Shown: piece after piece, positions 42,338-51,254 of the stretch
Position numbering within the stretch: position 1 is the stretch's first letter
Layout of the letters: the number at the start of each line of letters is the position of its first letter
From: Neobacillus ginsengisoli
GTDB lineage: Bacteria > Bacillota > Bacilli > Bacillales_B > DSM-18226
Assembly: GCF_030813055.1 (NCBI RefSeq)
Contig: NZ_JAUSTW010000004.1
Location: 434,001-498,000 of the forward strand
DNA: 64,000 nt
Reading direction: 5' to 3'
Notes under the pieces: model-generated
The model's database searches: none
What the model saw: only the letters and a program-made list of their open reading frames with translations
Told to the model about the DNA's origin: nothing
Translations under genes and position numbers: made by a program

Positions 42338-42742
42338 ATGAAAAAAGTAATTACTTACGGAACATTCGATTTATTGCATTACGGGCATATCAACCTTTTA
42401 AAAAGAGCAAAGTCTTTAGGTGACTATTTAATTGTCGGACTTTCTACTGATGAATTTAATAAAACAAAAGCAAAAAGGTCATATTTTTCCTATGAGGAAA
42501 GAAAAGTACTTTTAGAATCCATTATTTATGTCGACGAAGTTATTCCAGAAAAAACCTGGGAACAAAAAAAAGAAGACATTGTCCTTAAAAATGTGGACAC
42601 CTTTGTAATGGGGAATGATTGGGAAGGGAAATTTGACAGTCTATCTAATTTTTGTAAAGTGGTTTATTTACCTAGAACAAAGGGTATCTCAACAACAAAA
42701 GTTAAAAAAGATTTATATAAACTTAAAGCCGCGTCTCACTAA
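42338..42742 (+). CDS. tagD: Glycerol-3-phosphate cytidylyltransferase
   Basis: A 134-residue cytidylyltransferase that makes CDP-glycerol, the precursor of poly(glycerol phosphate) teichoic acid. The catalytic HYGH motif (HxGH) is near residues 14-17 within GTFDLLHYGHINLLKRAKSL, and the RTKGISTTKVK signature near 113-123. The gene is followed by a truncated flippase and then by a CDP-glycerol glycerophosphotransferase that would use its product. Confidence 0.94.
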   Translation: MKKVITYGTFDLLHYGHINLLKRAKSLGDYLIVGLSTDEFNKTKAKRSYFSYEERKVLLESIIYVDEVIPEKTWEQKKEDIVLKNVDTFVMGNDWEGKFDSLSNFCKVVYLPRTKGISTTKVKKDLYKLKAASH

Positions 42743-42743
42743 A

Positions 42744-42890
42744 CCACTAAGAGAAGACAAAAAAAGACTAATCGAAAATTTTTCAGCGTTGGCGATTTTA
42801 CAACTTTTAAACTATGGGTTGCCGTTGGTTTCACTTCCTTACCTAGTAAGAGTGCTAAATTCAAAGGGTTATGGTTATGAAAAAATTTAA
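42744..42890 (+). pseudogene. Truncated polysaccharide flippase (Wzx-like), N-terminal relic
   Basis: Directly after tagD, the frame encodes RLIENFSALAILQLLNYGLP followed by LVSLPYLVRVLNSKGYGYEKI and stops at 42890. This is the first membrane hairpin of Wzx/RfbX-type oligosaccharide flippases, which are normally about 420 residues. Only about 48 residues remain and no start codon with ribosome site is apparent, so it is a relic of a deletion within the teichoic-acid or exopolysaccharide cluster. Confidence 0.72.
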
Positions 42891-42951
42891 TCATGTTCCT
42901 GTAACGGATGTATAAAAGAGAATGGCTCTTGATCATGGAGGATTTTGGATA

Positions 42952-44163
42952 ATGGATTTAAAAAATAAAATGAAACAGTCTGTTAATTTTTTCTTTTTTC
43001 TTATTAGCCTGATGGTAAAAAAGAAGAATAATCGTATTGTTTTTGGATCTTGGTTTGGTGACAGGTATGGTGATAATCCCAGATTTCTAATTGAGTGGTT
43101 GGCAGAGCATCATCCAAACGAATTTGAATTAATCTGGATTGGGAATACCTCTGTTTTGGACCAAATAGATATAACTGATAGAATAAAGTTTTTAAAAAAG
43201 AATTCCTTACTCGGGCTGTACTATTCTATAACGGCTAAATATGCTTTCTTTTCTCACTCACATACGGATATTTCTAATTTAAATATTTTCGGAAATTGTA
43301 TCACAGTTCAGCTTTGGCACGGCATTCCATTAAAACAGATAGGTGACGACGCGATTGGCCACGAAAGTCAGGATGATCTCTTTAGCAACATTAAAAAAGA
43401 AACTATGGACAACTATACTTTTTATGTTTCTTCTTCATTAGAAAATGCAAAAAAACTGTTAAGCGCATTTCAAAGTTTTGGAATTACGGAGGAAAAAATT
43501 TTGACGATCGGCCAACCGCGAAATGATTTTCTATTAGTACAAAAAGAGCATTCAATTATTTATAAAAATAAACTTTATGATCTTTTTCCTAAAATTAAAG
43601 GTAAAAAAATCATTACGTATATGCCCACTTTTCGTGATAAAACAGGGAATAATTTTTCATTTAAATCAGTAAAGGGACAAGAACAAGAAAAGTTAGTGAT
43701 GACCCTAAAAAAACACAATGCTGTAATACTGGAAAAAAACCATTATGCGGAGCCCGATTCGGACCATGATGAACTAACGAGTTCTCAATTTATTATTTCG
43801 CTAACTGATGTCCCTTTTGATACACAGGAATTGTTGCTTGCCACTGATATTCTCATAACCGACTATTCCAGCTGCTATTTTGATTTCTTATTACTGGATA
43901 GGCCGATTATCCATTATACCTATGACTACCAATCGTATGGAAGTATTGATAGGGGATTTTATTATCAGTTGGAGGATGTTTGCGGAGGATCACTTGTTAA
44001 CACAAAGGAAGAACTCATTGAATCGATAAATGATAATTTTAATACCCCTGAATTACACAGGAATGAACGGTTAAATACCCTTGCTTTTCTTTTAAACGAT
44101 GAAAAGGGAATAAGTAATCAGGAGATATACAAGCGTATTTTGAAGAAAAAAAATTATATCTAA
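42952..44163 (+). CDS. CDP-glycerol glycerophosphotransferase family protein (TagB/TagF-like)
   Basis: A 403-residue peripheral membrane enzyme that would move glycerol phosphate from CDP-glycerol to a teichoic-acid or glycan acceptor. Family motifs: NRIVFGSWFGDRYGDNPR near residues 26-43, TVQLWHGIPLKQIG near 119-132, MPTFRD near 222-227, EKNHY near 253-257 and ATDILITDYSSCYFDFLLLD near 298-317. ATG 42952 has GGAGG 10 nt before it and is preferred over 42922. A basic amphipathic N-terminus may bind the membrane. Primer versus polymerase activity cannot be told. Confidence 0.87.
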   Translation: MDLKNKMKQSVNFFFFLISLMVKKKNNRIVFGSWFGDRYGDNPRFLIEWLAEHHPNEFELIWIGNTSVLDQIDITDRIKFLKKNSLLGLYYSITAKYAFFSHSHTDISNLNIFGNCITVQLWHGIPLKQIGDDAIGHESQDDLFSNIKKETMDNYTFYVSSSLENAKKLLSAFQSFGITEEKILTIGQPRNDFLLVQKEHSIIYKNKLYDLFPKIKGKKIITYMPTFRDKTGNNFSFKSVKGQEQEKLVMTLKKHNAVILEKNHYAEPDSDHDELTSSQFIISLTDVPFDTQELLLATDILITDYSSCYFDFLLLDRPIIHYTYDYQSYGSIDRGFYYQLEDVCGGSLVNTKEELIESINDNFNTPELHRNERLNTLAFLLNDEKGISNQEIYKRILKKKNYI

Positions 44164-44192
44164 AATACCATTCATATCAGCTAAAAAAAATC

Positions 44193-44225
44193 AAAAGGCC
44201 TTTCTTTTCGGAAGGGCCTTTTTCA
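44193..44225. terminator. Terminator between the glycerophosphotransferase and DUF2062 genes
   Basis: AAAAGGCC..TTC pairs with GAA.GGGCCTTT, followed by TTT on the plus strand; a T-rich run also follows on the minus strand. Confidence 0.85.
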
Positions 44226-44249
44226 CATGAGATTTTATAACTAATTTCA

Positions 44250-44804
44250 TTAAGTGATGGGCATATTTTTACGCTGCGATTCTTTATTACGTCTTTTATT
44301 TAATCTTCTGGTTTTTTCTTTTTCATATAAATAATGAACAATAAAGTAAGCAATAATGCCAAATACAATCCCGAAAATAGTCATACCAATTAAAACATGC
44401 ACTCCCCCGTGAAGGATGCTCAATAAACTGTGGAAATCACCGTGCATTAGATTTTGAAAAGAAAAAGGTGTACCATGTGCTACATTAACTTTCATTGGAA
44501 AAATTATTTTCCCAATTTTTCTTGCAAACGGCAAAAGAATTACCGGGAGAAAGGTTAGTTTTCCAATAACGTTCCCAATTATTGAAGCTGGTAATGAGCC
44601 TTTAGCTAAGCGCACTATCGGCACAAACAATATATAAATTAGAGAGGCTGTTGATATTACTAACATTTCTAAGCCGAATCCAATTGCAAAACCTAATGAT
44701 ACCTTTTTTGCTCCCCCTGGAGAACGAAGAAGTTTAACAAAATTAAACTTAAACGTCCGTCCGATTTTCTGAAAAAAATTGTACTTTTTATGTTTGATAC
44801 CCAT
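44250..44804 (-). CDS. DUF2062 family membrane protein
   Basis: A 184-residue basic membrane protein with three to four hydrophobic segments (about residues 35-60, 70-90, 125-150). The segments SPGGAKKVSLGFAIGFGLEM near residue 29 and ASIIGNVIGKLTFLPVILLP near 75 fit DUF2062, a family of unknown function. The C-terminal tail is strongly basic. ATG 44804 follows GAGGTG by 4 nt and is preferred over the ATG at 44816. Confidence 0.82.
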   Translation of the reverse strand: MGIKHKKYNFFQKIGRTFKFNFVKLLRSPGGAKKVSLGFAIGFGLEMLVISTASLIYILFVPIVRLAKGSLPASIIGNVIGKLTFLPVILLPFARKIGKIIFPMKVNVAHGTPFSFQNLMHGDFHSLLSILHGGVHVLIGMTIFGIVFGIIAYFIVHYLYEKEKTRRLNKRRNKESQRKNMPIT

Positions 44805-44933
44805 TTTGCACCTCATAATGACAACAGATATTATAATTATATTCTATTTATGGAATAACTTCTAAACTTTCTGTTACTTTTATTTCTTAAAAAATCATTA
44901 AATCTGAAAAATGTTTCATTTGAGCTTAGTGGA

Positions 44934-44970
44934 AAACAAAAACCCCTTCCATAATTAGCTTACGGAAGGG
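44934..44970 (-). terminator. Intrinsic terminator downstream of the XRE gene
   Basis: CCCTTCC (44944-44950) and GGAAGGG (44964-44970) pair; on the minus strand GTTTTTGTTTT follows. Confidence 0.82.
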
Positions 44971-45031
44971 ATTGAAAGGATATTTCAATTTGATTAAAAA
45001 TTTTTTCAGAAAGAAAAAAAGGATGATAAAT

Positions 45032-45250
45032 TCACCCTTTAATCACGTTCCATTCATAAAGATCTTCAATCGTACAATTTAATTCTTTAGATATTGTCAT
45101 TGCATTATTTAAAGTCATAACCTTCTTACTTAGATAGTCATTTAAGGTGGATTTTTCGATTCCGGTGTTAGTAGCTAACACATCAAGCTCAGTGTTATTT
45201 TTTGATAAAAGTATTTCAAGATTACTTTTTTTTGCTTTGTAATTAGTCAA
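45032..45250 (-). CDS. Small XRE-type helix-turn-helix protein
   Basis: A 72-residue protein that is a single Cro/CI-type helix-turn-helix: LAT-NTGIEKSTLNDYLSKK near residues 24-43 and the third helix NNAMTISKELNCTIEDLYEW. Most similar to phage or plasmid Cro-like regulators and small orphan regulators. Start is TTG with GAGGTG 5-6 nt upstream. No toxin or prophage gene adjoins it, so it looks like an orphan. Confidence 0.8.
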   Translation of the reverse strand: MTNYKAKKSNLEILLSKNNTELDVLATNTGIEKSTLNDYLSKKVMTLNNAMTISKELNCTIEDLYEWNVIKG

Positions 45251-45407
45251 AGTGACACCTCGCTTTTATAATACCTTAACATATTCCATTGGAAAAATAA
45301 AGAAGGACACTCACCAAGCATTAATGTTGCGCAGTGGCCCCTTTTCACTTCAGTCCGGGAAAATAATCACACTAGTATGTATAGGTATAAACTATCAGTT
45401 CCACTTA

Positions 45408-46340
45408 TTATTTAAAATAAACATAAGGATCACGAAGTCTTGGAACCTTTTCAATTTTTACTATTTTTAAGGAAGGTAACACACTGCCTTGATAGGTTGA
45501 TTTTTCAATTATACCGTCTACTTTTACCCATTCATCCTCAATAACATTACTTACACTTCCAGAAGACAGCATTCCTACAATATCTGAATCCGCTACGCAG
45601 CATGTAACTCCGAATCTTGCGATAACAATTTGATTTTTAGGTACCCCCTGTTTATATACAAATCCTTTTAACTCAATTTCTTTTCCTATAAACTTATCCA
45701 ATTTTTGCTCAATCGTGTTCATCGTAAAGATAAAATTGTCATCATTGACAATAATTTTTTTACTAGATAACAATTCTTTCTCTAAAAGATCATATTTACT
45801 TAGTGAATTATTCGTATTTCCCGTGGGTTTCACATTCCGGGGTGTCTGATTACCATTTAGATTTGGATCATTCGGATTGCTTTGATTAGTTGAAGAATTA
45901 AGTTGTTGATTTGCAGTGTTACTATTTTGGGTTGTATTTAAAGAATTATCATTTATGTTACTAGTCTTTTCTCCAAAGTTTACCCCTCTTTTCCCTGCTA
46001 CGGCACTATCAAGCGTATTGGTCGAAAAAAACATTCCTGTTAAAATTGGAATGATAAACATTGAATAAGTTAAGATAGACTTCTTTCGAGAAAAGGAGGT
46101 CCCATGATCACTCCCGCAATCACAATCAACTTCATCATTTTTATTTCTATTTCTCCAGAATTGACCGATGCCCATTAATAGAAATGCAGCCAATGAAAAA
46201 TAGGATAAAGGAGCCATTTTAGGAGCAATAAAATACTTTAAATCCCCGGCAATAATCAGCCGCACTAACAATAAAGTAAAGCCTATTAAAATTACCCCTC
46301 TAATAAAGATATGATTGATTTTCCCCTTTTCTTGTTCCAT
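45408..46340 (-). CDS. ycgQ: TIGR03943 family permease subunit (YcgQ)
   Basis: A 310-residue membrane protein: three to four N-terminal hydrophobic segments (to about residue 110), a Cys-rich cytosolic turn DCDCGSDHG near 65-73, a long Asn/Gln/Ser/Thr-rich linker (about 115-180), and a C-terminal beta-rich domain with ARFGVTCCVADSDIVGM. This is the TIGR03943/YcgQ family that accompanies YcgR. ATG 46340 follows GGGGGTGAT; the gene starts 4 bp after the ycgR stop. The pair is thought to move a metal ion or small solute. Confidence 0.87.
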   Translation of the reverse strand: MEQEKGKINHIFIRGVILIGFTLLLVRLIIAGDLKYFIAPKMAPLSYFSLAAFLLMGIGQFWRNRNKNDEVDCDCGSDHGTSFSRKKSILTYSMFIIPILTGMFFSTNTLDSAVAGKRGVNFGEKTSNINDNSLNTTQNSNTANQQLNSSTNQSNPNDPNLNGNQTPRNVKPTGNTNNSLSKYDLLEKELLSSKKIIVNDDNFIFTMNTIEQKLDKFIGKEIELKGFVYKQGVPKNQIVIARFGVTCCVADSDIVGMLSSGSVSNVIEDEWVKVDGIIEKSTYQGSVLPSLKIVKIEKVPRLRDPYVYFK

Positions 46341-46344
46341 CCTA

Positions 46345-47361
46345 TCACCCCCAAACGAAAGATTGAAAAATATAAACAGCACTTAAAACCACAATAGTAG
46401 TAATTAGCATAAAAACAAGGACAAACTTTGTTTTAAAGTAGCCGAAAAGCATCAATGTATTTTTAAAGTCCACCATTGGACCAAATAGAAGAAACGCCAA
46501 AATAGATCCCTTTGAAAAGGTATGCAAAAAGGATGCAGCAACAAAAGCATCTGCTTCGGAACACAATGATAAGATATAGGCGAATCCCATCATAACAGGC
46601 GGCGATGTCAAATTATTCGAACCTAAATGAAGGAGAATACTTCGATCAAAATAGGTTTGAAATAAACTGGCGATAAAAGCACCGAAGATTAAATACTTCC
46701 CCATTTGGAAAAACTCATCACTTGCATGATAAAGAACCATTTTTAGACTTTTAGATTGGACAATTGGTTCTTTTAAGGTGGAAACGACAAGGTCTTCTTT
46801 TGTCCATTTTAGCTGATCCTTGTTTTCAAATAATAAATAGATTAATAATCCAATAATCATGATGATCAAAAAAGCTAGTCCAAGCCGCACATAGGCCATT
46901 TGAACATCCATACGAAAAGCAACGTATGTTGATAAAAACACGATGGGATTTAATATGGGTGCACCGACAAGTAAAACCATCCCGACATGCAATGGCATTC
47001 CTTTTTTAATCAATCTTCTGACAACCGGCACAATTGCACATTCACAAACAGGGAATAAAACACCCAAAAGGGCGGCCGGAATAAGCGCAAGGAATGGATT
47101 CTTCGGAATTAATTTCTGAATTCTTTCTTCAGATACATACATTTGAATAAGAGATGAAACGAAGACACCGATTAACACAAATGGAATTGCCTCTAGTAAA
47201 ATACTTATAAAAATCGTATTTAAGTTACTAACCATTTTGGGAAGATGGAAAGTAAAACTGCCGGAGTTAATAAACGCAAACAATTGGAATAATATTACTA
47301 ATAATACTAAACCAATAGTAAACCACATTATTTCTTTCATAAAATGATGCATTGCTCTCAT
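46345..47361 (-). CDS. ycgR: Permease of the YcgR/YraQ (DUF318) family
   Basis: A 338-residue permease with 8-9 membrane segments. The family's hallmark PVCECAIVPVVRRLIKKGMP lies near residues 99-118 and a related SLCSEADAFVAASF segment near 270-283; these Cys-containing repeats suggest a metal or thiol ligand pathway. It is co-transcribed with ycgQ. A broken CobW/YciC-like GTPase gene lies upstream and divergent, in keeping with a metal-homeostasis locus. Substrate unknown. Confidence 0.88.
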   Translation of the reverse strand: MRAMHHFMKEIMWFTIGLVLLVILFQLFAFINSGSFTFHLPKMVSNLNTIFISILLEAIPFVLIGVFVSSLIQMYVSEERIQKLIPKNPFLALIPAALLGVLFPVCECAIVPVVRRLIKKGMPLHVGMVLLVGAPILNPIVFLSTYVAFRMDVQMAYVRLGLAFLIIMIIGLLIYLLFENKDQLKWTKEDLVVSTLKEPIVQSKSLKMVLYHASDEFFQMGKYLIFGAFIASLFQTYFDRSILLHLGSNNLTSPPVMMGFAYILSLCSEADAFVAASFLHTFSKGSILAFLLFGPMVDFKNTLMLFGYFKTKFVLVFMLITTIVVLSAVYIFQSFVWG

Positions 47362-47428
47362 CTATTCACCTGCTTTACTAATTCAGTACATATTTCTAAA
47401 CAATACCTTAAATAATATCATATTTTTT

Positions 47429-47442
47429 TGATTAATTAATCA
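47429..47442. promoter_or_regulatory. Palindrome TGATTAATTAATCA before ycgR
   Basis: A perfect 14-bp palindrome 68 bp before the ycgR start, where a metal-responsive repressor could bind. It is not a clear match to the Zur or Fur box. Confidence 0.35.
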
Positions 47443-47517
47443 TTGTTTAGGTGTAAGGTAAAATTTGAAAAAAGTTATTATCCCTTGTTTATTTGGGATA
47501 TTTATTCTATATTTTAA

Positions 47518-47875
47518 AAGTGTTTAGAGCTTTCTCACCATTCGATTATTGGCGTGGTGGATGCTAGTAACTATTTAGATCATGATCAAATACAAGCTAT
47601 AAGATTGAAAAACATACCGATGGTAGATCGAAGAATGTTTGAAGATTGGTTGAAAGGTATGCCTAGGAATATTGTAAGAGGAAAAGGAAATAGTTCATAT
47701 TAAAGATGATGGTTTATTTTATGATTTTCAGTATTCTCCCAATCAATTACTCTTTAATGAAATAAAATCTGATAGGAATACTGAAACATCTCTAATCCTA
47801 ATAGGACATGCATTAGACAAAAAACTAATCCAAAATTATTATGAGTCTTCCCAACTTTTCAAAGTAAATGTGTAA
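47518..47875 (+). pseudogene. CobW/YciC-like (COG0523) GTPase, truncated and frameshifted relic
   Basis: One frame gives HHSIIGVVDASNYLDHDQIQ and continues to RRMFEDWLKGMPRNIVRGKG before a stop near 47703; a second frame continues with HIKDDGLFYDFQYSPNQLLF and TSLILIGHALDKKLIQNYYE to TAA at 47873-47875. The first part is the end of a CobW-type GTPase domain and the second the CobW C-terminal domain. The Walker A half of the gene is absent. COG0523 proteins are metal chaperones, which fits the adjacent ycgRQ permease genes. Confidence 0.72.
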
Positions 47876-47892
47876 TGGTGTGTATCTCTATA

Positions 47893-47941
47893 AAAAGAAT
47901 GCACCCGAATAAAGGGATCCTTTATTCGGGTGCATTCTTTT
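47893..47941. terminator. Long bidirectional terminator
   Basis: A perfect stem of about 22 bp (AAAAGAATGCACCCGAATAA with TTATTCGGGTGCATTCTTTT, plus AG/CT) around GGATC, ending in T runs on both strands. It separates the CobW relic from the glutamate-dehydrogenase locus. Confidence 0.95.
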
Positions 47942-47975
47942 GTTCATAACTTTCAAGTAAAAACCTATTATTTTA

Positions 47976-48122
47976 TTAAACTAAACAATAATCATTAAAG
48001 TAAATTATCTCAGTAAGGATTTTACAGCCTTGAATTTTTCCGAAAGCTTCTTTTGCTTCTTTTTCAGTGTCAAACTCAAACATGTTAAGGTTGTTTTTTG
48101 AATGGACAGTGATGATCCACAC
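47976..48122 (-). CDS. Small conserved hypothetical protein (48 aa)
   Basis: A 48-codon gene from GTG 48120-48122 (MWIITVHSKNNLNMFEFDTE, then KEAKEAFGKIQGCKILTEII and YFNDYCLV) to TAA at 47976. The alternating strand-helix-strand pattern and a GGAG ribosome site 9 nt upstream suggest a real small protein; comparable small proteins occur in Bacillus. It follows the glutamate dehydrogenase by 42 bp on the same strand. Function unknown. Confidence 0.65.
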   Translation of the reverse strand: MWIITVHSKNNLNMFEFDTEKEAKEAFGKIQGCKILTEIIYFNDYCLV

Positions 48123-48164
48123 GAAAATTGACTCCTTCCATAAAGTAATAGAAAATCTTATATT

Positions 48165-49457
48165 TTATACCCAGCCCCGGTAATGCGAAGCTTCTGCCAC
48201 TTTTCTGATTCCAACCATATATGCTGCTAAACGCATATTAACCTGATGGGACTGTGCTGTTTGATAAATAGTTTCAAAAGAACCGACCATTACTTTTCGT
48301 AATTTTTCAGCAACCTCTTCCTCTGACCAATAATATCCTTGATTATTTTGAACCCATTCAAAGTATGATACGGTGACACCACCGGCACTTGCCAGTATAT
48401 CCGGAACAAGGAGGACGCCTTTTTCATCCAAAATTTTTGTTGCTTCAAGAGTTGTAGGCCCATTTGCTGCCTCTACTATAATCGAAGCTTTTATTCGATC
48501 GGCGTTTTGTGCCGTAATTTGGTTTGAAATGGCAGCAGGTACAAGAATGTCACATTCTTTTTCAAGTAATTCTTGATTCGTAATAACATTCTTAAATAAA
48601 GGGGTTACTGTGCCAAAACTATCACGTCGATCTAGTAAATAATCAATATCAAGCCCTTCTGAATCATAAAGTGCACCATGAGCATCCGAAATACCAACCA
48701 CTTTCGCTCCAGCATCATGCATGAATTTGGCCAAAAAGCTTCCTGCATTCCCAAAACCTTGAATCACAATACGAGCATCTTGTAAGTTAATGTTTTTTTT
48801 CTTTACCGCTTCTTCGATACATATTGTTACACCGCGAGCTGTTGCCGTTTCACGGCCTTGTGACCCTCCTAAAACAAGGGGTTTCCCCGTAATGAAACCG
48901 GGAGAATCGAATTCACGAAGGCGGCTGTACTCATCCATCATCCATGCCATGATTTGAGAGTTTGTATACACATCAGGTGCCGGTATATCTTTTGTAGGGC
49001 CGACAATTTGGCTGATGGCACGAACATAACCACGACTCAATCTTTCCAATTCTCCAAACGACATGTTTCTTGGGTCACACCTTATGCCGCCTTTTCCACC
49101 GCCGAAAGGAAGATTTGCAATCCCGCACTTTAAACTCATCCAAACTGACAAGGCTTTTACCTCTTCTTCATCCACATCAGGATGGAAGCGTACGCCTCCT
49201 TTTGTCGGACCTACTGAATCATTATGTTGGGAACGATAACCGGTAAATACTTTTACCGTACCGTCATCCATTTTAACTGGTATACGAACAGTCAGCATTC
49301 GGAGAGGCTCTTTTAATAATTCAAATAATTCATTTGAAAAATCTAATTTATTCAACGCCTCTTTTATGACTGTTTGTGTTGAAAGAAATAAATCCAATGA
49401 TTCCTTTTCTTTTTTTTGTTTCTCGGATAAGCTCTCTATAGTCTTTGTCAATGACAT
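48165..49457 (-). CDS. NAD-dependent glutamate dehydrogenase, second copy
   Basis: A 430-residue glutamate dehydrogenase very similar to the roc-operon copy at 22143-23435, with the same substrate loop (GYRSQHNDSVGPTKGGVRFH), catalytic-lysine loop FGGGKGG and Rossmann motif IVIQGFGNAGSFLAKF. It lies in the glutamine-use locus, downstream of the permease and glutaminase genes on the same strand, and would take glutamate from glutaminase to 2-oxoglutarate. A GGGGTGATAT ribosome site precedes the ATG. In B. subtilis terms it would be the GudB counterpart, but I cannot prove which copy is which. Confidence 0.92.
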   Translation of the reverse strand: MSLTKTIESLSEKQKKEKESLDLFLSTQTVIKEALNKLDFSNELFELLKEPLRMLTVRIPVKMDDGTVKVFTGYRSQHNDSVGPTKGGVRFHPDVDEEEVKALSVWMSLKCGIANLPFGGGKGGIRCDPRNMSFGELERLSRGYVRAISQIVGPTKDIPAPDVYTNSQIMAWMMDEYSRLREFDSPGFITGKPLVLGGSQGRETATARGVTICIEEAVKKKNINLQDARIVIQGFGNAGSFLAKFMHDAGAKVVGISDAHGALYDSEGLDIDYLLDRRDSFGTVTPLFKNVITNQELLEKECDILVPAAISNQITAQNADRIKASIIVEAANGPTTLEATKILDEKGVLLVPDILASAGGVTVSYFEWVQNNQGYYWSEEEVAEKLRKVMVGSFETIYQTAQSHQVNMRLAAYMVGIRKVAEASHYRGWV

Positions 49458-49591
49458 TATATCACCCCATAATTAGAATTATAATAGTATCCTATCCATC
49501 GGTTTATGAGTGGATTTTTTAATCACCCTATAAAATCACAATGGAGGAATCATATTTTTACAGAATTCGAAGATTACATTCAATCTGATTT

Positions 49592-51226
49592 TTATACAGC
49601 TGTTTCTTTATATGGTTCTGATGTAATTTCTTCCTCTCTTACTCTCATTTCTTCATTCACCTTGCAGGCTTCTTGCAGATATTCTGTTTCAAACCCGCTT
49701 TTTAAACCCCAAACATAAAATACAAGAGAAAGACCTGAAATGATGAGCATATCCCAACCATATGGAATGATGTTTTTTCCGCCAAACTTTTCACTTCCTA
49801 AGTACGAAACTAGCATCATACATAATAAGTAAATAACCATCCAAAGCCCTGCTCGGAAGTTCTTTCGGAATCCCTTCCATTTCACTTTTGCTTGATAATA
49901 AAAGTAAATAGGTAGACCGCCCATAATAATGAATAATACCTCTCCAGTTAGAGGCCATCGCGCCCAATATAGAGTTAAAGAAGCGAAGACAAACCCGCAT
50001 GGTGCAATGATACTTAGTCCTTTTAAACGTAATGGCCGATACAAAAGCTTACCGGTACGTCTTAAGGTCATAACAGTAACAGGCCCGGTAATATAGGATA
50101 TTAGGGTAGCAACTGAAATAACCTCTGCCAATGTTCCCCATCCTCTAAATATGAACAAAAATAGTAAAGATACAGCTAAGTTTAGAAACATGGCTGGACG
50201 CGGGATACCATAAATAGGATGAAGTTTTCCGAACACTTTTGGCAAATATTCATTTTTTTGCATCCCATATATCATCCGTGATGTTGTAGCTGTATAGGTT
50301 ATTGCTGTACCGGAAGGAGAAATAAAAGCATCGGAATATAATATAATAACCAGCCAATTTAGATTTAGAGCGATTGCCAAGTCAGCAAACGGGGAATTGA
50401 AATTTAACTGATGCCAGCCGTGAACAAGCAGTGAAGGATCCACAGATCCAATAAAAGCAACCTGCAATAAAACGTAAATAACGGTTGCAATCAGAACGGA
50501 TCCGATTACAGCAATAGGGATAGAACGACTTGGATTCTTTACCTCACCAGCCATATTTATCGGACTTTGAAAACCATTAAATGCAAAAATAATACCTGAA
50601 GTTGCTACAGCAGTAAATACACTCGCCCAACCATTGGGTGCTACGCTATGATGGTACGTAAAGTTCCCACTATGGAAACCGGCAAATAGAAGTGCGCCAA
50701 TCGTAAGTCCAGGGATAATAATCTTGAATATGGTAATGAAAGAGTTCGCTTTTGAAAAAAAGCTAACCGTCCAGAAATTGATGAAAAAATAAATAATTAG
50801 TAATAAAGAAGCAATACCTAAGCCTTTTCCTGTTAGACTTCCGTTTAACACTAGACCATGTGTCCACTGGGCCCATTTCCAAGGAAGTGAACTCATATAT
50901 TGAACAGAAGCGATTGCCTCAACCGGAATTACAGAGACAATTGCAATCCAGTTTGCCCATCCTGCAAGAAACCCGATAAAAGAACCATGGGAGTACTGTG
51001 TATATTTAACCATCCCCCCGGCTTCAGGGAACATGGAGCCTAATTCACTATAAGATAGTGCAATAAATAAAATGACTATCATACCGATAATCCAGGAGAA
51101 AATAGCAGCCGGTCCAGCAATTTGTGCAGCTCTCCATGCTCCGAATAACCACCCTGATCCAATAATAGACCCCATCCCTACCATTGTTAATGCAAACGTA
51201 CCCATCCGTCTTTGCAATTTATTCAT
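49592..51226 (-). CDS. APC-family acidic amino-acid permease (YveA-like)
   Basis: A 544-residue APC permease with about 12-14 membrane segments and an acidic C-terminal tail. The start GTFALTMVGMGSIIGSGWLF near residue 9 and SYSELGSMFPEAGGMVKYTQ near 58 are APC consensus segments, and the long form resembles Bacillus YveA, an aspartate/glutamate:proton symporter. Its place 28 bp after the glutaminase suggests glutamine or glutamate transport; B. subtilis has the unrelated GlnT in this position. Ribosome site AAAGAGG before ATG 51226. Confidence 0.85.
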   Translation of the reverse strand: MNKLQRRMGTFALTMVGMGSIIGSGWLFGAWRAAQIAGPAAIFSWIIGMIVILFIALSYSELGSMFPEAGGMVKYTQYSHGSFIGFLAGWANWIAIVSVIPVEAIASVQYMSSLPWKWAQWTHGLVLNGSLTGKGLGIASLLLIIYFFINFWTVSFFSKANSFITIFKIIIPGLTIGALLFAGFHSGNFTYHHSVAPNGWASVFTAVATSGIIFAFNGFQSPINMAGEVKNPSRSIPIAVIGSVLIATVIYVLLQVAFIGSVDPSLLVHGWHQLNFNSPFADLAIALNLNWLVIILYSDAFISPSGTAITYTATTSRMIYGMQKNEYLPKVFGKLHPIYGIPRPAMFLNLAVSLLFLFIFRGWGTLAEVISVATLISYITGPVTVMTLRRTGKLLYRPLRLKGLSIIAPCGFVFASLTLYWARWPLTGEVLFIIMGGLPIYFYYQAKVKWKGFRKNFRAGLWMVIYLLCMMLVSYLGSEKFGGKNIIPYGWDMLIISGLSLVFYVWGLKSGFETEYLQEACKVNEEMRVREEEITSEPYKETAV

Positions 51227-51254
51227 CTATTCAACCTCTTTCATGTAAGACGTT

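Noticed and set aside
45251..45407. Possible insertion-sequence remnant between the XRE and ycgQ genes
   Set aside because: No terminal inverted repeats, no target duplication and no transposase motif could be found.
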